Assembly (NCBI RefSeq): GCF_030653815.1
Contig: NZ_JAURYQ010000038.1
Location: 1-64,000 of the forward strand
Source: Rhodoferax sp.
GTDB lineage: Bacteria; Pseudomonadota; Gammaproteobacteria; Burkholderiales; Burkholderiaceae_C
Direction of reading: 5' to 3'
Length of the DNA: 64,000 nt
Of the stretch, positions 52,469 through 59,760 are shown in pieces. Below the pieces are notes generated by a model. The model was not told the origin of the DNA, did not search any database, and saw only the letters and a list, made by a program, of their open reading frames with translations. Each line of letters starts with the position of its first letter. Position 1 is the first letter of the stretch. Position numbers and translations under genes: made by a program.

Positions 52469-53131
52469 TTATTTGTTTTCCTTATTGTAGGCATCGGAGA
52501 GTTTGAGCAGGTGGCTGCGCTGCGACGACTCCAGGTAGGGCGCCAGCAGGTTCAGCACATGCTGGGCACCGCGCAGCAGCGCTGCCTGCGCGTTCTGCTC
52601 TTCCAGGGCATTGCGCGGGTCACGCACGTACTCAAAACTGAACCAGTAGGTCAGCACCACCACCATGCTGGTCGCGGTGGCCTCGATCTCGCGCGAGTCG
52701 ATGTGCAGGGCACCGCCGCGGCGCATGCCGTCGAGCAGGGCCTTGATGGAGCGGGTCTTGTTTTTCAGGATCGACTGAAAGTGGGTTTCCAGACGCCGGT
52801 TCTTGCTCAGCAGGTCGTTCAGGTCACGGTACAAAAACCGGTATTGCCAGATCAGCTCAAACAGCGTGTGCATGAAAAACCAGGCATCTTCAACGTCGCG
52901 CACATCATCACCGGCGCCCAGCAACTCGTTCAAGGGGCGCTCGAAACGGTCAAACAGCGCGTTGATGAGCTCGTCCTTGGCCGGGTAGTGGTAGTACAGG
53001 TTGCCGGGGCTGATGTTGAGTTCGGCCGAGATCAGCGTGGTCGACACATTGGGCTCGCCAAAGCGGTTGAATAGCCCCAGCGTGACCTCCAGGATGCGCT
53101 CGGCGGTGCGCCGCGGGGCTTTTTTTACCAT
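52469..53131 (-). CDS. TetR-family transcriptional regulator
   Basis: 220 residues from the ATG at 53131 (MVKKAPRRTAERILEVTLGLFNRFGEPNVSTTLISAELNISPGNLYYHYPAKDELINALFDRF); that region is a standard TetR DNA-binding domain with a clear recognition helix. The C-terminal part is ligand-binding, helical, with WFFMHTLFELIWQYRFLYRDLNDLL. The track extension overlaps the patatin gene, whose stop it overlaps by 7 bp (ATGGTAA). Likely regulates the patatin/lipid genes, possibly in response to acyl-CoA. Confidence 0.92.
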   Translation of the reverse strand: MVKKAPRRTAERILEVTLGLFNRFGEPNVSTTLISAELNISPGNLYYHYPAKDELINALFDRFERPLNELLGAGDDVRDVEDAWFFMHTLFELIWQYRFLYRDLNDLLSKNRRLETHFQSILKNKTRSIKALLDGMRRGGALHIDSREIEATATSMVVVLTYWFSFEYVRDPRNALEEQNAQAALLRGAQHVLNLLAPYLESSQRSHLLKLSDAYNKENK

Positions 53132-54378
53132 GTCGGCTGACCATTTTTGGGGGCTGCCACCTGCACCACCTGGTTCAGGGTGTTCAGGGTGGTGTGCAGC
53201 TTGGTCAGGGCATGGCTGACCCGGGTGGGTTCGCGCTGGGGGCGACACAGGTGGCGGCTGGTGTCGTCCAGCAGCGCATGGTTCAGCGTGATGCCGTGGT
53301 CGCCGAGCTGGGTGACCAGGCCGGCCTGGTTTGAGCGCAGCAACTGGCGGGTTTGCTGGTAGGCGTGTTCGGCCAGATGGCGGCGCTGGCTGTAGCTGAA
53401 GGTGTTGGCCAGGTACAGCTCGGGGTCGCGGTGGTCGGGCTCGATCAGCAGAATGTCGGTGTTGGGGTAGGCCTGTTGGTAGCTTTTGAGCCCCAGTACC
53501 AGGCGCGAGTGGATGAGCGACCTGAAGGTCTGGCTCAGCACCGCGGGCAGGCCGCCGTCGGCAATACGCGGAATGGGTTCGGGCGCGGCCCAGGGCGTGT
53601 TGGGCTCGGTGGTGGCTTGCCGCTTGGAAGCGTCAAAAGGCACCAGCGGGTTGATGCACAGCATCAGGTCCACACCCTCTTCCAGCGCAATCGAGGCGTG
53701 CATGGTCTTGATCAGGGCGCCATCGACAAAATGCTGGCCGTCGATCTCGACCGGTGGAAACAGGCCCGGCAGGGCGGCGCTGGCTTGCACGGCTTTGGAA
53801 ATGGGCACATGGTCCCAGCCCGGGCGGCCAAACGCAACCGTCTGGCAACTGTCGAGATGCGTGGCCACCAGCGTCAGGCGGCTTTTGAGTTGGCGGAAAT
53901 CGTTGCTGCGGCCGGGTTTGGCAAACAGCCGCGCCAGCTCGATGTCAATCTGGTCATTGGAGAAAACGCCAGTCGGCAGGCTCGGGCTCAAATATTCCAG
54001 CGCGCGCATGAGCGACTTGCGTCCCAGCGTGCCCTGCCACGTGCCTGCCAGCAGCAAGCCCGGCACCAGCAGCCCGCGCGAAAAAAATTCGCCAAACGCA
54101 GGCCGCAGCAACCAGGCCGGATCGAACGCCTCGGCCTGATGTTTGCGGTCTTCAATGAACAGGGAAAACAGCTGGCGTGGCGTGACGCCATTGGCCAGAC
54201 CGGCGGCAATGAAGCTGCCGGCCGACACCCCGACGTAATGTTGCAGCCGGTTGAAATCGATGCCCTGCAGCGACTCCTGCAACGCGCACAGCGCACCAAT
54301 TTCATAGATGGCACCCAGCGGGCCACCACCAGCCAGTGCCAGGGCGATCTTGGGTGCGTGGGCTTTTTGACGCGTCAT
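53125..54378 (-). CDS. Patatin-like phospholipase
   Basis: Serine lipid acyl hydrolase of 417 residues. The glycine-rich oxyanion loop ALAGGGPLGAIYEIGAL, the nucleophile GVSAGSFIAAGLANG (GxSxG) and the catalytic Asp in FVDGALIKTMHASIALEEG are intact. A region near 95-125 (FFSRGLLVPGLLLAGTW) is hydrophobic and could bind lipid surfaces. No signal peptide. It sits between the phasin-like and TetR genes, so mobilising stored lipid is the natural reading. The start is the ATG at 54378. Confidence 0.92.
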   Translation of the reverse strand: MTRQKAHAPKIALALAGGGPLGAIYEIGALCALQESLQGIDFNRLQHYVGVSAGSFIAAGLANGVTPRQLFSLFIEDRKHQAEAFDPAWLLRPAFGEFFSRGLLVPGLLLAGTWQGTLGRKSLMRALEYLSPSLPTGVFSNDQIDIELARLFAKPGRSNDFRQLKSRLTLVATHLDSCQTVAFGRPGWDHVPISKAVQASAALPGLFPPVEIDGQHFVDGALIKTMHASIALEEGVDLMLCINPLVPFDASKRQATTEPNTPWAAPEPIPRIADGGLPAVLSQTFRSLIHSRLVLGLKSYQQAYPNTDILLIEPDHRDPELYLANTFSYSQRRHLAEHAYQQTRQLLRSNQAGLVTQLGDHGITLNHALLDDTSRHLCRPQREPTRVSHALTKLHTTLNTLNQVVQVAAPKNGQPTW

Positions 54379-54411
54379 ACCACGCCAGTGTAGGGCGCTC
54401 GCAGCCCTTTG

Positions 54412-55029
54412 TTATTCAGGGTTTACCTGAGGCGCCGGCGCGACCTTGGGCGCTGCCTTTTTGGCGGCTGGGGCTTTGCGGGCCGGGGCTTTTTTGGCCA
54501 CGGGCGCGGCCGCCACCGTCTTGGCTACGGCTTTTTTGGCCGCTGGCTTGGCTTTGGCCGGGGTCAGCTTGTGCACGCTGGCATTGAGCGCGTCAATGCG
54601 GGCAATCAGCGCGTCGATGTCCTTGGCCGACGGCACGCCCAGCTTGTTGAGTGCCTTGGCCACGCGGTCTTCAAAAATGTTTTCCAGCTTGTCCCATTGG
54701 CCCGAAGCCCGACTGCCGATGTCGCTGGCCATGCTGGTCATCTTGTGGGTGGCCTCGTTGATTTTTTCCTCGGCGGCCGACTGGGTCTTGCGCTGAAAAC
54801 TCACGCCTTCCTTGACCAGTGCCTCGAACGCCTTGGTGCCTTCCACCTGCGCTTTGGTAAAAGCGCCCAGGCCAGCTTGCCAGATCTGTTGGGCCGAATC
54901 TTTCACCGAGCCCGACAAAATGGATGACTTGGACGCCGCCGATTTGGCAGACTTTTTGCTGGCCGACTTGACGCTGGATTTGGCTGCGGGTTTGGCTGCG
55001 GCGCTGACTTTTTTGAGTTTGGTGACCAT
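54412..55029 (-). CDS. Phasin-like granule protein with Ala/Lys-rich tails (PhaF type)
   Basis: 205 residues from the ATG at 55029, with AGGAG 7 nt upstream. The central phasin part (about 45-125) reads SVKDSAQQIWQAGLGAFTKAQVEGTKAFEALVKEGVSFQRKT...KLENIFEDRVAKALNKLGVPSAKDIDALIARIDAL, with a heptad leucine pattern. Both ends are Ala/Lys/Pro-rich and histone-like (AKPAAKKAVAKTV, KKAPARKAPAAKKAAP), as in PhaF, which binds PHA granules and DNA. A coat for lipid or PHA inclusions is likely. The C-terminus could tether granules to the nucleoid. Confidence 0.9.
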   Translation of the reverse strand: MVTKLKKVSAAAKPAAKSSVKSASKKSAKSAASKSSILSGSVKDSAQQIWQAGLGAFTKAQVEGTKAFEALVKEGVSFQRKTQSAAEEKINEATHKMTSMASDIGSRASGQWDKLENIFEDRVAKALNKLGVPSAKDIDALIARIDALNASVHKLTPAKAKPAAKKAVAKTVAAAPVAKKAPARKAPAAKKAAPKVAPAPQVNPE

Positions 55030-55150
55030 GTGACACTCCTGTGGGTAAAGGGTAAAACTGTTGCACCAAGGTCGTCGGTGCATGGGGGTGACTGTAAGGA
55101 CGACGCGCGCAAATGTGTAGGGGCAGCTTCCTAAAACCAGGACCCCAAGC

Positions 55151-55187
55151 CATGGATTGCCACGTCGCTGTGCTTCTCGCGATGACG
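55151..55187. repeat. Single copy of the CATGGATTGCC-type palindromic repeat
   Basis: CATGGATTGCCACGTCGC...CTCGCGATGACGG in the gap upstream of the antitoxin. Same family as the pairs at 58053-58153 and 61628-61723. Confidence 0.6.
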
Positions 55188-55246
55188 GACAGGGGTCTCA
55201 ACTTGATTACGAGCATGCTTGCCTCAATCCATCGTTCCGGTAACAA

Positions 55247-55269
55247 TACAATCTAGACAGACTAGACAG
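55247..55269 (+). promoter_or_regulatory. Promoter -10 and direct repeats of the antitoxin-toxin operon
   Basis: TACAAT (55247-55252) is a good -10. Immediately after it two copies of CTAGACAG (55253-55260 and 55262-55269) lie across the likely start site, just before the AGGAG ribosome site. This is where an antitoxin would be expected to autoregulate. Confidence 0.45.
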
Positions 55270-55278
55270 GAGTTAATA

Positions 55279-55521
55279 ATGCATACATGGCAATTACAGG
55301 AAGCGAAGAACCGCTTCAGCGAAATAGTGGACATGACGCTCAATGAGGGGCCGCAGCTTGTCACGCGCCGGGGGCAGGACGTTGTGGTCATTCTTGCGGC
55401 CAAGGACTACCGACGCATGAGCGGTGCGCCGTCATTGCTCAGCACCTTGTTCAGCGCGCCACGAGGCGAGCCACTTGATCTGGCGCGCGCGAAGGAGCCC
55501 ATTCGCGAGGTCAAGCTGTGA
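55279..55521 (+). CDS. Type II antitoxin, Phd/YefM family
   Basis: 80 residues from the ATG at 55279 (MHTWQLQEAKNRFSEIVDMTLNEGPQLVTRRGQDVVVILAAKDYRRM), the Phd/YefM DNA-binding fold with the usual LQEAKNRFSE and VTRRGxDVVV segments. The C-terminal part (LFSAPRGEPLDLARAKEPIREVKL) should bind and neutralise the toxin. AGGAG is 9 nt upstream. It overlaps the toxin gene by 4 bp. The pair breaks up the lipid block and may have been acquired. Confidence 0.92.
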   Translation: MHTWQLQEAKNRFSEIVDMTLNEGPQLVTRRGQDVVVILAAKDYRRMSGAPSLLSTLFSAPRGEPLDLARAKEPIREVKL

Positions 55522-55940
55522 ATTACCTGCTTGACACCTGCTTCCTGTCCGAGCTGGTCAAGCCAGCGCCCGCGCCAGCGGTTTTGAGTTGGATGGGTGA
55601 GCGCACCGAGACCGAATTATTCGTGAGCGCAATGACCATGGCAGAGCTTCAGCGCGGTATCGAGAAACTTGCGCCGTCGCGCCGGCAAGCTGAGCTCTCG
55701 ACCTGGCTGCAGCAGCTCAAAATGGGGTTTGAGAATCGTATGCTGTCGTTCACGATCGAGACCGCTAGTGTTTGGGCTCACATGTGCGCCAAAGTCGAGT
55801 CCGAGGGCAAACCCATGGCCGCCTTCGACTCCATCATTGCTGCGACTGCCCTGGAGCATGGCCTGGCTCTGGTCACACGCAACGTGCGCGACTTCGCGCA
55901 AGCCCCGGTTGTGCTGATGAACCCCTGGTCTGTTGGTTGA
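55518..55940 (+). CDS. PIN-domain ribonuclease toxin (VapC family)
   Basis: 140 residues, GTG start inside the antitoxin stop (GTGA). PIN acidic residues are in place: Asp in YLLDTCFLSEL, Glu in MAELQRGIEKL, Asp in AAFDSIIAATALEHG, and Asp in TRNVRDFAQA. PIN toxins cleave specific tRNAs or rRNA when the antitoxin is degraded. NxWSVG at the C-terminus is common in the family. Pairing of a Phd-type antitoxin with a VapC toxin is frequent. Confidence 0.93.
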   Translation: MNYLLDTCFLSELVKPAPAPAVLSWMGERTETELFVSAMTMAELQRGIEKLAPSRRQAELSTWLQQLKMGFENRMLSFTIETASVWAHMCAKVESEGKPMAAFDSIIAATALEHGLALVTRNVRDFAQAPVVLMNPWSVG

Positions 55941-56062
55941 CGTCAAAAATGCATGGATCGCCACGGTCTGCGGCCTCGCGTCGACGGGGGCCTCCACGGG
56001 TTTACGATACAGCGCGACCAACCCGATTCAGGCAAAAATAGCCCATTCTTTTGGAGACACCC

Positions 56063-58048
56063 ATGCGTTATTTCGTCACCGGGGCCACCGGGTTCATTGG
56101 CAAACGGCTGGTCAAGAAGCTGCTGGAGCGCAAGGGCGCGGTGGTGTATTTTCTGGTGCGACCGGGCAGCGCAGGCAAGGTCAAGGCCCTGCGTGAATTC
56201 TGGGGCGCCAGCGCGGCGCGCGTGATTCCGGTGACCGGTGACCTGACCAGCAAGAAACTGGGGATTGCAGCCGCGGACCTCAAGCAACTCAAAGGCCAGA
56301 TCGACCATTTCTACCACCTGGCGGCCATTTACGACCTGAGCGCCGACGCCGCCAGCCAGATCGTGGTCAACGTGGAAGGCACCCGCAACACCATTGAGCT
56401 GGCCCGCGCCATCGATGCCGGGCACTTCCACCATGTGAGCTCCATTGCCGCCGCCGGCCTGTACGAAGGCGTGTTCCGCGAAGACATGTTCAATGAGGCC
56501 GAGAACTACGAGCACCCGTATTTCATGACCAAGCATGAAAGCGAAAAAATCGTGCGTACCGAGTGCAAAGTGCCCTGGTCGGTTTACCGTCCGGCCATGG
56601 TGGTGGGCGACAGCCAGACCGGTGAAATGGACAAGGTCGACGGCCCGTATTACTTCTTCAAGCTGATCCAGCGCATGCGCCAGCTGCTGCCGCCGTGGCT
56701 GCCGTCCATTGGCCTGGAGGGCGGGCGCATCAACATCGTGCCGGTGGACTTTGTGGTGGCGGCGCTGGCAACCATCAGCCACCAGAAAAGCATCGCGCAA
56801 AAGTGCTTCCACCTGGTTGATCCGGTGGGTTACCGCGTGGGCGATGTCCTCGACATTTTCAGCAAGGCGGCGCATGCGCCCAAGATGAACCTGTTCATCA
56901 ATGCTGCGCTGCTGGGCTTCATCCCGCGCAGTATCACCAAGGCCTTGATGACGCTGGCGCCGGTGCGCCGGGTGCGCGCCGCCATCATGAAAGACCTGGG
57001 CCTGCCCGAGGAAATGCTCACCTTTGTCAACTACCCCACGCGCTTTGACTGCCGCGACATGCTGGCCGCACTGAAAGGCACCGGTGTTGAATGCCCGAAC
57101 CTGCGGGACTACGCCTGGCGCCTGTGGGACTACTGGGAGCGTCATCTCGACCCCGAACTGCACATCGACCGCAGCCTGCGCGGCACCGTGGGCGGCAAGG
57201 TGGTGCTGGCCACCGGGGGCTCGTCCGGCATTGGCCTGGCCGCCGCGCACAAATTTGCCGAGGCCGGTGCCATCACCCTGATTTGCGGGCGCGACCAGGA
57301 CAAACTCGACGAGGCATGCGCCCAGGCCAAGGCGCGCGGCTACCAGTTTGTGGCCTACGCGGTCGACATTTCTGACGCAGCCGGCTGCGAGGAATTTGTG
57401 CAAAAGGTGGTGGCTGAACACGGCGGGGTCGACTTTTTGGTCAACAACGCGGGCCGCTCCATCCGCCGCGCCATCGAATCCAGCTACGACCGCTTTCACG
57501 ACTACGAGCGCACCATGCAGCTCAACTACTTTGGCAGCCTGCGCGTCACCATGGGTTTCCTGCCTGGCATGGTGGCCAAGCACCACGGCCATGTGGTCAA
57601 CATCAGCAGCATCGGCGTGCTCACCAACGCGCCGCGCTTCAGCGCCTACGTGGCCAGCAAGGCCGCGCTGGACGCCTGGACGCGCTGTGCCAGCAGCGAG
57701 TTTGCCGACCAGGGCGTGACCTTCACCACCATCAACATGCCGCTGGTGCGCACCCCCATGATCGCGCCCACCGGCCTGTACAACAACGTGCCCACCCTCA
57801 GCCCCGAAGAAGCCGCCGACCTGGTCGCCCAGGCCTGCATCTTCAAGCCGGTGCGCATCGCCACCCGCATGGGCATTTTTGGCCAGGTGCTGCACGCCGC
57901 GCTGCCGCGCGTGGCCCAAATCGCCATGAACACCAGCTTCAGGATGTTCCCGGACTCCTCGGCCGCCAAGGGTGCCAAAGCCGACAAGCAAAAACTCTCA
58001 CCGGAAGCCGTGGCGATGCAGCAGATGATGCGGGGAATCCATTTTTAG
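56063..58048 (+). CDS. Fatty acyl-CoA reductase, alcohol-forming, two-domain (Marinobacter Maqu_2220-like)
   Basis: NADPH-dependent reduction of fatty acyl-CoA (or acyl-ACP) to fatty alcohol. From the ATG at 56063 (GGAG 6 nt upstream) the protein is 661 residues, the length I recall for the Marinobacter enzyme, and the two look similar throughout. The N-domain (about 1-370) has NADPH loop TGATGFIG and YFMTK (YxxxK), plus FHHVSSIAAAGLYEGVFREDMF and GPYYFFKLIQRMR. The C-domain is a classical SDR: TGGSSGIG, NNAGRSIRRAI, YVASK. It provides the alcohol for the wax synthase upstream. Without that context a generic SDR would be the fallback. Confidence 0.9.
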   Translation: MRYFVTGATGFIGKRLVKKLLERKGAVVYFLVRPGSAGKVKALREFWGASAARVIPVTGDLTSKKLGIAAADLKQLKGQIDHFYHLAAIYDLSADAASQIVVNVEGTRNTIELARAIDAGHFHHVSSIAAAGLYEGVFREDMFNEAENYEHPYFMTKHESEKIVRTECKVPWSVYRPAMVVGDSQTGEMDKVDGPYYFFKLIQRMRQLLPPWLPSIGLEGGRINIVPVDFVVAALATISHQKSIAQKCFHLVDPVGYRVGDVLDIFSKAAHAPKMNLFINAALLGFIPRSITKALMTLAPVRRVRAAIMKDLGLPEEMLTFVNYPTRFDCRDMLAALKGTGVECPNLRDYAWRLWDYWERHLDPELHIDRSLRGTVGGKVVLATGGSSGIGLAAAHKFAEAGAITLICGRDQDKLDEACAQAKARGYQFVAYAVDISDAAGCEEFVQKVVAEHGGVDFLVNNAGRSIRRAIESSYDRFHDYERTMQLNYFGSLRVTMGFLPGMVAKHHGHVVNISSIGVLTNAPRFSAYVASKAALDAWTRCASSEFADQGVTFTTINMPLVRTPMIAPTGLYNNVPTLSPEEAADLVAQACIFKPVRIATRMGIFGQVLHAALPRVAQIAMNTSFRMFPDSSAAKGAKADKQKLSPEAVAMQQMMRGIHF

Positions 58049-58052
58049 GGTG

Positions 58053-58153
58053 GTCATGGTCGCCACGTCGCGTTGCTCCTCGCGATGACGGTGCCTCGAC
58101 TGCCATTGCGCAATGAATGACTGTCATTGCGAGCGAAGCGCGGCAATCCATGG
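58053..58153. repeat. Inverted pair of palindromic repeats after the FAR gene
   Basis: Copy 1 (58053-58091): GTCATGG...GCCACGTCGC...CTCGCGATGACGG. Copy 2 (58123-58153): GTCATTGCGAGCGAAGCGCGGCAATCCATGG in the opposite orientation. CATTGCGCAATG (58104-58115) is a perfect 12-bp palindrome between them. The pair sits just after the FAR stop, like a BIME. Confidence 0.65.
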
Positions 58154-58224
58154 AGCCCGGAAGTCCTCAAACCCCAAGCATTGCCAACCTATTAGAATCC
58201 ACCGCACTCGGGAGTAATTGAATA

Positions 58225-59094
58225 ATGGACGTTGAAGCGCAAGAGGCAGAAATCAGTCTGCTGGATTTGTTGGTGGTGGTGGCGGAAAACATCAAGCTGC
58301 TCCTGCTGGGGCCGCTGCTGGCGGGGCTGGTGGCCTTGGGCATCGGATACGCGCTGCCGCAAAACTACGTCAGCCAGGCCATCCTGCTGCTACCCTCGAC
58401 CAACTCGACCAACTCGACCAACTCGGCGCAGGCTGCGGCCATGATGACCTCGCCGCTGGTGCTTGATCCCATCATCGCCACCGACCCCGAACTCAACGCC
58501 AAGCCCATTGAGACCGCCCGCATTGCTCTGGCCGGCAAGCTCAAGGCGGCTGTCGCCAAAGACGGCCTGCTGCGGCTGGACGCGACCGCCACGCAACCCC
58601 AGGCAGCCCAGGCGCTGGCCAATGCGGTCATTGACAACTGGCTCAAAAGCACCGTGCCTGGCCCGCAAGACCGTGCCGACCTGGAAAAACGCCTCAGCTA
58701 CGCCAGCAATGCGCTGGCCTCCGTGACCACCCTGCTCAACACGCTCAGTGTGGACGGCGCGGTCAGCCTGGGCAAGCCCCTGACCCGCGGCGAGGCCGGC
58801 ACCAGCCTGGTGGGCCTGGGCGAGCTGCAAACCCGCTACCTGAACGATGTACTTGGCATTCCGCGCAGCTTGCAAGGCCTGTCGCGCGACGTGGTCAAAC
58901 AGCCCCCCACCTTGCCCACCGAGCCGGTCTCCAACAAAAAAGCGCTGATTGCCGTCATGAGCACCCTGGGCGCCGGCTTTGCGCTGCTGTTGTTTGTGTT
59001 CATGCGTCAAGCCTGGCGCAACGCGTCGCAAGATCCCGAAACGGCTCCCAAAATGGCGCGCCTGCGTGCAGCGTTTGGCGCGCGCAAAGCCTGA
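58225..59094 (+). CDS. Wzz-like polysaccharide chain-length determinant
   Basis: 289 residues, inner membrane. TM1 (about 23-45, IKLLLLGPLLAGLVALGIGYALP), a periplasmic helical domain and TM2 near the C-terminus (KKALIAVMSTLGAGFALLLFVFMRQ) with a short cytosolic tail. LPTEPVSNKKALIAVMSTLGAG has the Pro-rich pre-TM2 motif of Wzz/PCP proteins. It lacks a tyrosine-kinase domain. It likely sets chain length for a surface polysaccharide with the NDP-sugar dehydratase downstream. The NSTNSTN stretch after TM1 is encoded by a 9-bp tandem repeat. Confidence 0.85.
   Translation: MDVEAQEAEISLLDLLVVVAENIKLLLLGPLLAGLVALGIGYALPQNYVSQAILLLPSTNSTNSTNSAQAAAMMTSPLVLDPIIATDPELNAKPIETARIALAGKLKAAVAKDGLLRLDATATQPQAAQALANAVIDNWLKSTVPGPQDRADLEKRLSYASNALASVTTLLNTLSVDGAVSLGKPLTRGEAGTSLVGLGELQTRYLNDVLGIPRSLQGLSRDVVKQPPTLPTEPVSNKKALIAVMSTLGAGFALLLFVFMRQAWRNASQDPETAPKMARLRAAFGARKA
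58396..58422 (+). repeat. 9-bp tandem repeat inside the Wzz-like gene
   Basis: Three copies of TCGACCAAC encode the S-T-N triplets of NSTNSTN. A unit of 9 bp keeps the frame, so copy-number change would only lengthen or shorten the loop after TM1. Confidence 0.6.
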
Positions 59095-59281
59095 TCTCAT
59101 CACCCTGACTAACGGCGCCTGCTGGCGGTGTCACATGGCACGCCGGTAGCGCGTCCGAACCACGCTTTCACCCCTGGCCGGCAAAGCAGCTCTTTCATCA
59201 TCCAGCGCGCGGACCGCATTGCTTTCGCTGAGAAGGGTATGGGGACTGAATTTGAAATCCGCAGGCAAGGCGGATGGATTA

Positions 59282-59324
59282 TTTTAATAACTGACTTGAA
59301 GTTATTAAAAAGAGATAATACGAT
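59282..59324 (+). promoter_or_regulatory. Promoter and 10-bp palindrome upstream of the H-NS-like gene
   Basis: TTTTAATAAC (59282-59291) and GTTATTAAAA (59301-59310) are perfect inverted arms with a 9-bp spacer. TTGAAG (59296-59301) and TACGAT (59319-59324), 17 bp apart, make a plausible -35/-10. The region 59220-59386 is strikingly A/T-rich for this genome, as expected for an H-NS target or an operator. Confidence 0.55.
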
Positions 59325-59386
59325 CCACCAAAAGAGCCACAACAACGGGCCGACAGGCGTTTCAACCTTTATATTTATTTAATACC

Positions 59387-59701
59387 ATGACCAATTTGAT
59401 CGATATTCAAAACCAGATCGCCATCCTGCAAAAACAAGCCGAAGAAATCAAGGCTCAGGAGTTTAATAAAACCGTGCAGGAAATCAAGGCGAAAATGGCG
59501 GCCTTTGGTATTACCCTTGATGATCTCAATGGTGGCGGCAAGACGCGTGTGCGCAAAGCCGGCGCAGCCAAGTCGGGCACTCCGGCACCTGCCAAATACC
59601 GCGGCCCCAACGGCGAAACCTGGAGCGGCCGTGGTTTGATGCCGCGCTGGCTGGCTGCTTTGGTAGCACAAGGACAAAGCAAAGAATCGTTTGCCATCTA
59701 A
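59387..59701 (+). CDS. H-NS-family nucleoid protein
   Basis: 104 residues. The N-terminal coiled-coil oligomerisation region is IDIQNQIAILQKQAEEIKAQEFNKTVQEIKAKMAAFGI, a short Gly/Lys linker follows, and the C-terminal DNA-binding domain is KYRGPNGETWSGRGLMPRWLAALVAQGQSKESFAI, in which WSGRGLMPRW replaces the TWTGQGRTP-type loop of enteric H-NS. It binds and silences A/T-rich DNA. Located between the Wzz-like and dehydratase genes with its own promoter, so it may be silencing the polysaccharide region or itself. Confidence 0.93.
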   Translation: MTNLIDIQNQIAILQKQAEEIKAQEFNKTVQEIKAKMAAFGITLDDLNGGGKTRVRKAGAAKSGTPAPAKYRGPNGETWSGRGLMPRWLAALVAQGQSKESFAI

Positions 59702-59760
59702 CTTAATTTCCAGTCAAGAAAAGCGTCTTGAAAGGCGCTATGGAACTTTAGGGGGTTAGT

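Noticed and set aside
49455-55029. Reading the block as an ordinary PHB synthesis cluster
   Set aside because: phaC, phaA and phaB are absent; WS/DGAT, ACBP and FAR point to neutral lipids instead, though the phasin could also serve PHA.
55943-57991. 682-aa minus-strand ORF across the fatty acyl-CoA reductase
   Set aside because: Antisense of the FAR gene; His/Gly/Val-rich shadow composition.
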